Shown here: piece after piece, positions 62,168 to 64,000 of the stretch
Layout: each line of letters opens with the position of its first letter
How positions within the stretch are numbered: position 1 is the first letter of the stretch
From: Struthio camelus
Taxonomy: Eukaryota > Chordata > Aves > Struthioniformes > Struthionidae
Reading direction: 5' to 3'
Length of the DNA stretch: 64,000 nt
Assembly: GCF_040807025.1 (NCBI RefSeq)
Contig: NC_090967.1
Location: 4,772,001-4,836,000, forward strand
Program-made: the position numbers and the translations under genes
The notes under the pieces: model-generated
What the model saw: the letters and a program-made list of their open reading frames with translations, nothing else
What the model was told of the DNA's origin: nothing
Databases searched by the model: none

Positions 62168-64000
62168 CTGCAGAAAACAGTAAAAAAAAAAAAAATAAAT
62201 AAAATATACACTTTTTAAAATTTCATGCCAATAAAAAAACAAAAACAACATAAATCTAAAGAGGAAAAGAAAGTTATTTTTTTGGGCTGATTAGGCAGGG
62301 ACAGGGCCACTAGCATTTGCTATCCTTTTCCCCTCTCCACGCCGCGTGGATGCTCACACATACTACCCTCCTCACTTCCCCCCTTTTGGCTGCTGGGGAC
62401 AGGCTGGAGGGTGTCTGGTCGCTGGGCCCTAGGACACCTGGCTGGAGAAGAGACCACAGGCCCCTTTTTAAGCCACAAAATATTTAATTCGAATGGCTGG
62501 ACAGCAGCTATAGTTTTCCACCTGCAAATTGCCCCACAACCTCTCCATGGCCACCAACACCCTTCAAGCTCTGATTTTCCATCTATTTCCATTTTCACCC
62601 AACTGCTATCAACATTCTGTGGGAGGCGGGTGATCAACTCTGCCAAATCCTTTAAACCCTTTCCTGCTTTACAAACTATACAGCAGAATAAACCAACAAC
62701 CAGAAAACTCTCTTTGGCTACATTACAAAGGCAAATTGGCAGGATCTTCTTCAAACTAGAGTGGACAAACTGGGGCAGTCTTGTAGGATCTGTAGACCTT
62801 TGTCTAGCAGAGTCTTAGTGACTGGCGTGTTTTAGTTACCTTTTGCAAGCCTCTTAGACCAAGAATTCAGAGATACAGCATGACCAAACCAGCATGGCCA
62901 GCAGAAGTCAGGCTCACTCATCTACTGATTACATTAAGTGAAGCTAGCACGTGCCCTGAGCTGACTCCTACGCTGCAAGGGCAAGGAAAAATATCCAATA
63001 AAGGAAACGCATGAAATAGCACTCCCAGCTGCTTCTCAGCCTCAGGGCCACAACCAGAGTCCTTCTCTCGGTTTAGTTTTCATATGGGGGGTGCAGCTCT
63101 TTCTCGTGGGTTTCAAACCACCAGCTGGAGCACCCAAAAGTCAGCCTGAAGAGTCCCCAGGGCAGCTGCCGTTTGCACCCAGTATAAAACGCTGAGCCCA
63201 GACAGATGCAAACTGCTGCTGGGCTGCAGCAGGGGGCCCTCAAAAGAAGCCGCTTACACGAAGGGTGAAACAGGCAGGAAAGCAGCTGTGTCTCGAGCTT
63301 TCCAAGCAGTGCCCTGCTCAGGCCCTCGCTTCAGGTCCCTTGCACGCTCAGAGAGACAGCAGACTGCTCCTCCACTGCACTGCTGCAGATCTAACACACC
63401 TCCAGACTCTCCTGCAAGAGCATAATTGAGCAAGAGCTGATTCAGGGACCCAGCTGCAGCTGAATCACTCTGCATCCATTCCTTACAGGCTAGACTGAAC
63501 CTACTTCCATCCCTTAGCTGAGGCTTAACTGTTCCCAAGCTCAGCCTGATAGCATGGGTTGTTCTTAACTCTTTTTGGTACAAGCCCCTCACTTCAGTGC
63601 TGCTTCTGTGCTTCCCCAACGATCCCTGCCCTCTGGGTACCTGTCAGCTCACCAACCTCACCCTAGGAAAACTCAGACAACGCTAAGGACAGGAGTGGGA
63701 AGGGAAGGGGAAACAGGAGCTGCAGAAACATCACTAACAAGCACAAAATAGCAAAAAAACACAAACAAACTGAAAACAGATGCCAGCCCCCAAAAAGCAC
63801 AATAAATTCCCTTCCAACTCCTCAAGCACCAGGAACTCGGAAGCAGAGCTGTGTACCAGTGTGCAGGCACTGCTCAGCATCGCCAAGTGTCTGTCTGCGT
63901 GAGGACATGCCCATGCCAGGGCCATGTCAGTGGTGGCTTGCAGAGGTGCCATGCAGGCAGCTTAGACATGCACGTACATGGGGACACACATGTACAGAAA
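62168..64000 (-). other. PTPRS: PTPRS intron upstream of the cassette exon (right end cut by window)
   Basis: In the transcript it ends with a strong U-rich tract (U13) before CTGCAG. Two UGCAUG words occur at 63950-63955 and 63967-63972. The upstream juxtamembrane and transmembrane exons were not found before the window edge. Confidence 0.8.

Overview
This is vertebrate nuclear DNA, most likely from a bird or other sauropsid (inference). Exons are interrupted by GT-AG introns of 78 bases to 4.2 kb, and I recognise almost no interspersed repeats. It carries the 3' halves of two convergent genes: KDM4B (histone lysine demethylase 4B, also JMJD2B) on the + strand and PTPRS (receptor protein tyrosine phosphatase sigma) on the - strand. 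The same tail-to-tail pair lies on human chromosome 19p13.3, and the paralogous pairs KDM4A/PTPRF and KDM4C/PTPRD are also linked, which supports both identifications.

1-20,626: eleven KDM4B exons encode the C-terminal 481 residues: the end of the acidic linker, the double PHD module and the hybrid double Tudor domain. The JmjN/JmjC catalytic part lies to the left of the window. A 3'UTR follows and probably ends near 21.77 kb.

21.8-41.4 kb: an intergenic block with no convincing protein gene. It alternates AT-rich stretches full of TAATTA-type motifs, which look like conserved non-coding elements, with several CpG-rich segments. One of these, at 33.48-34.12 kb, has a CpG count at or above expectation although its GC content is only about 50%. 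The block also holds long homopolymer runs, including C28 and T26, and an (AT)17 microsatellite. My reading is a cis-regulatory landscape for the flanking genes; that is inference.

41.4-64.0 kb: PTPRS on the - strand. Its probable 2.3-kb 3'UTR is followed by thirteen coding exons that give the complete cytoplasmic D1 and D2 phosphatase domains and the juxtamembrane segment. They include a 48-nt frame-preserving cassette exon at 62,120-62,167. D1 keeps the catalytic residues; D2 carries WPE instead of WPD and KNRL instead of KNRY, as is usual for the nearly inactive D2 of this family. The transmembrane and extracellular exons lie beyond the right edge.

The two genes have no shared biochemical pathway that the sequence shows: KDM4B is a nuclear chromatin reader and eraser, and PTPRS is a synaptic/axonal heparan- and chondroitin-sulfate receptor. 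I found no new multi-gene system. The most interesting material is the intergenic regulatory block, the CpG-retaining segment and the splicing context of the PTPRS cassette exon.
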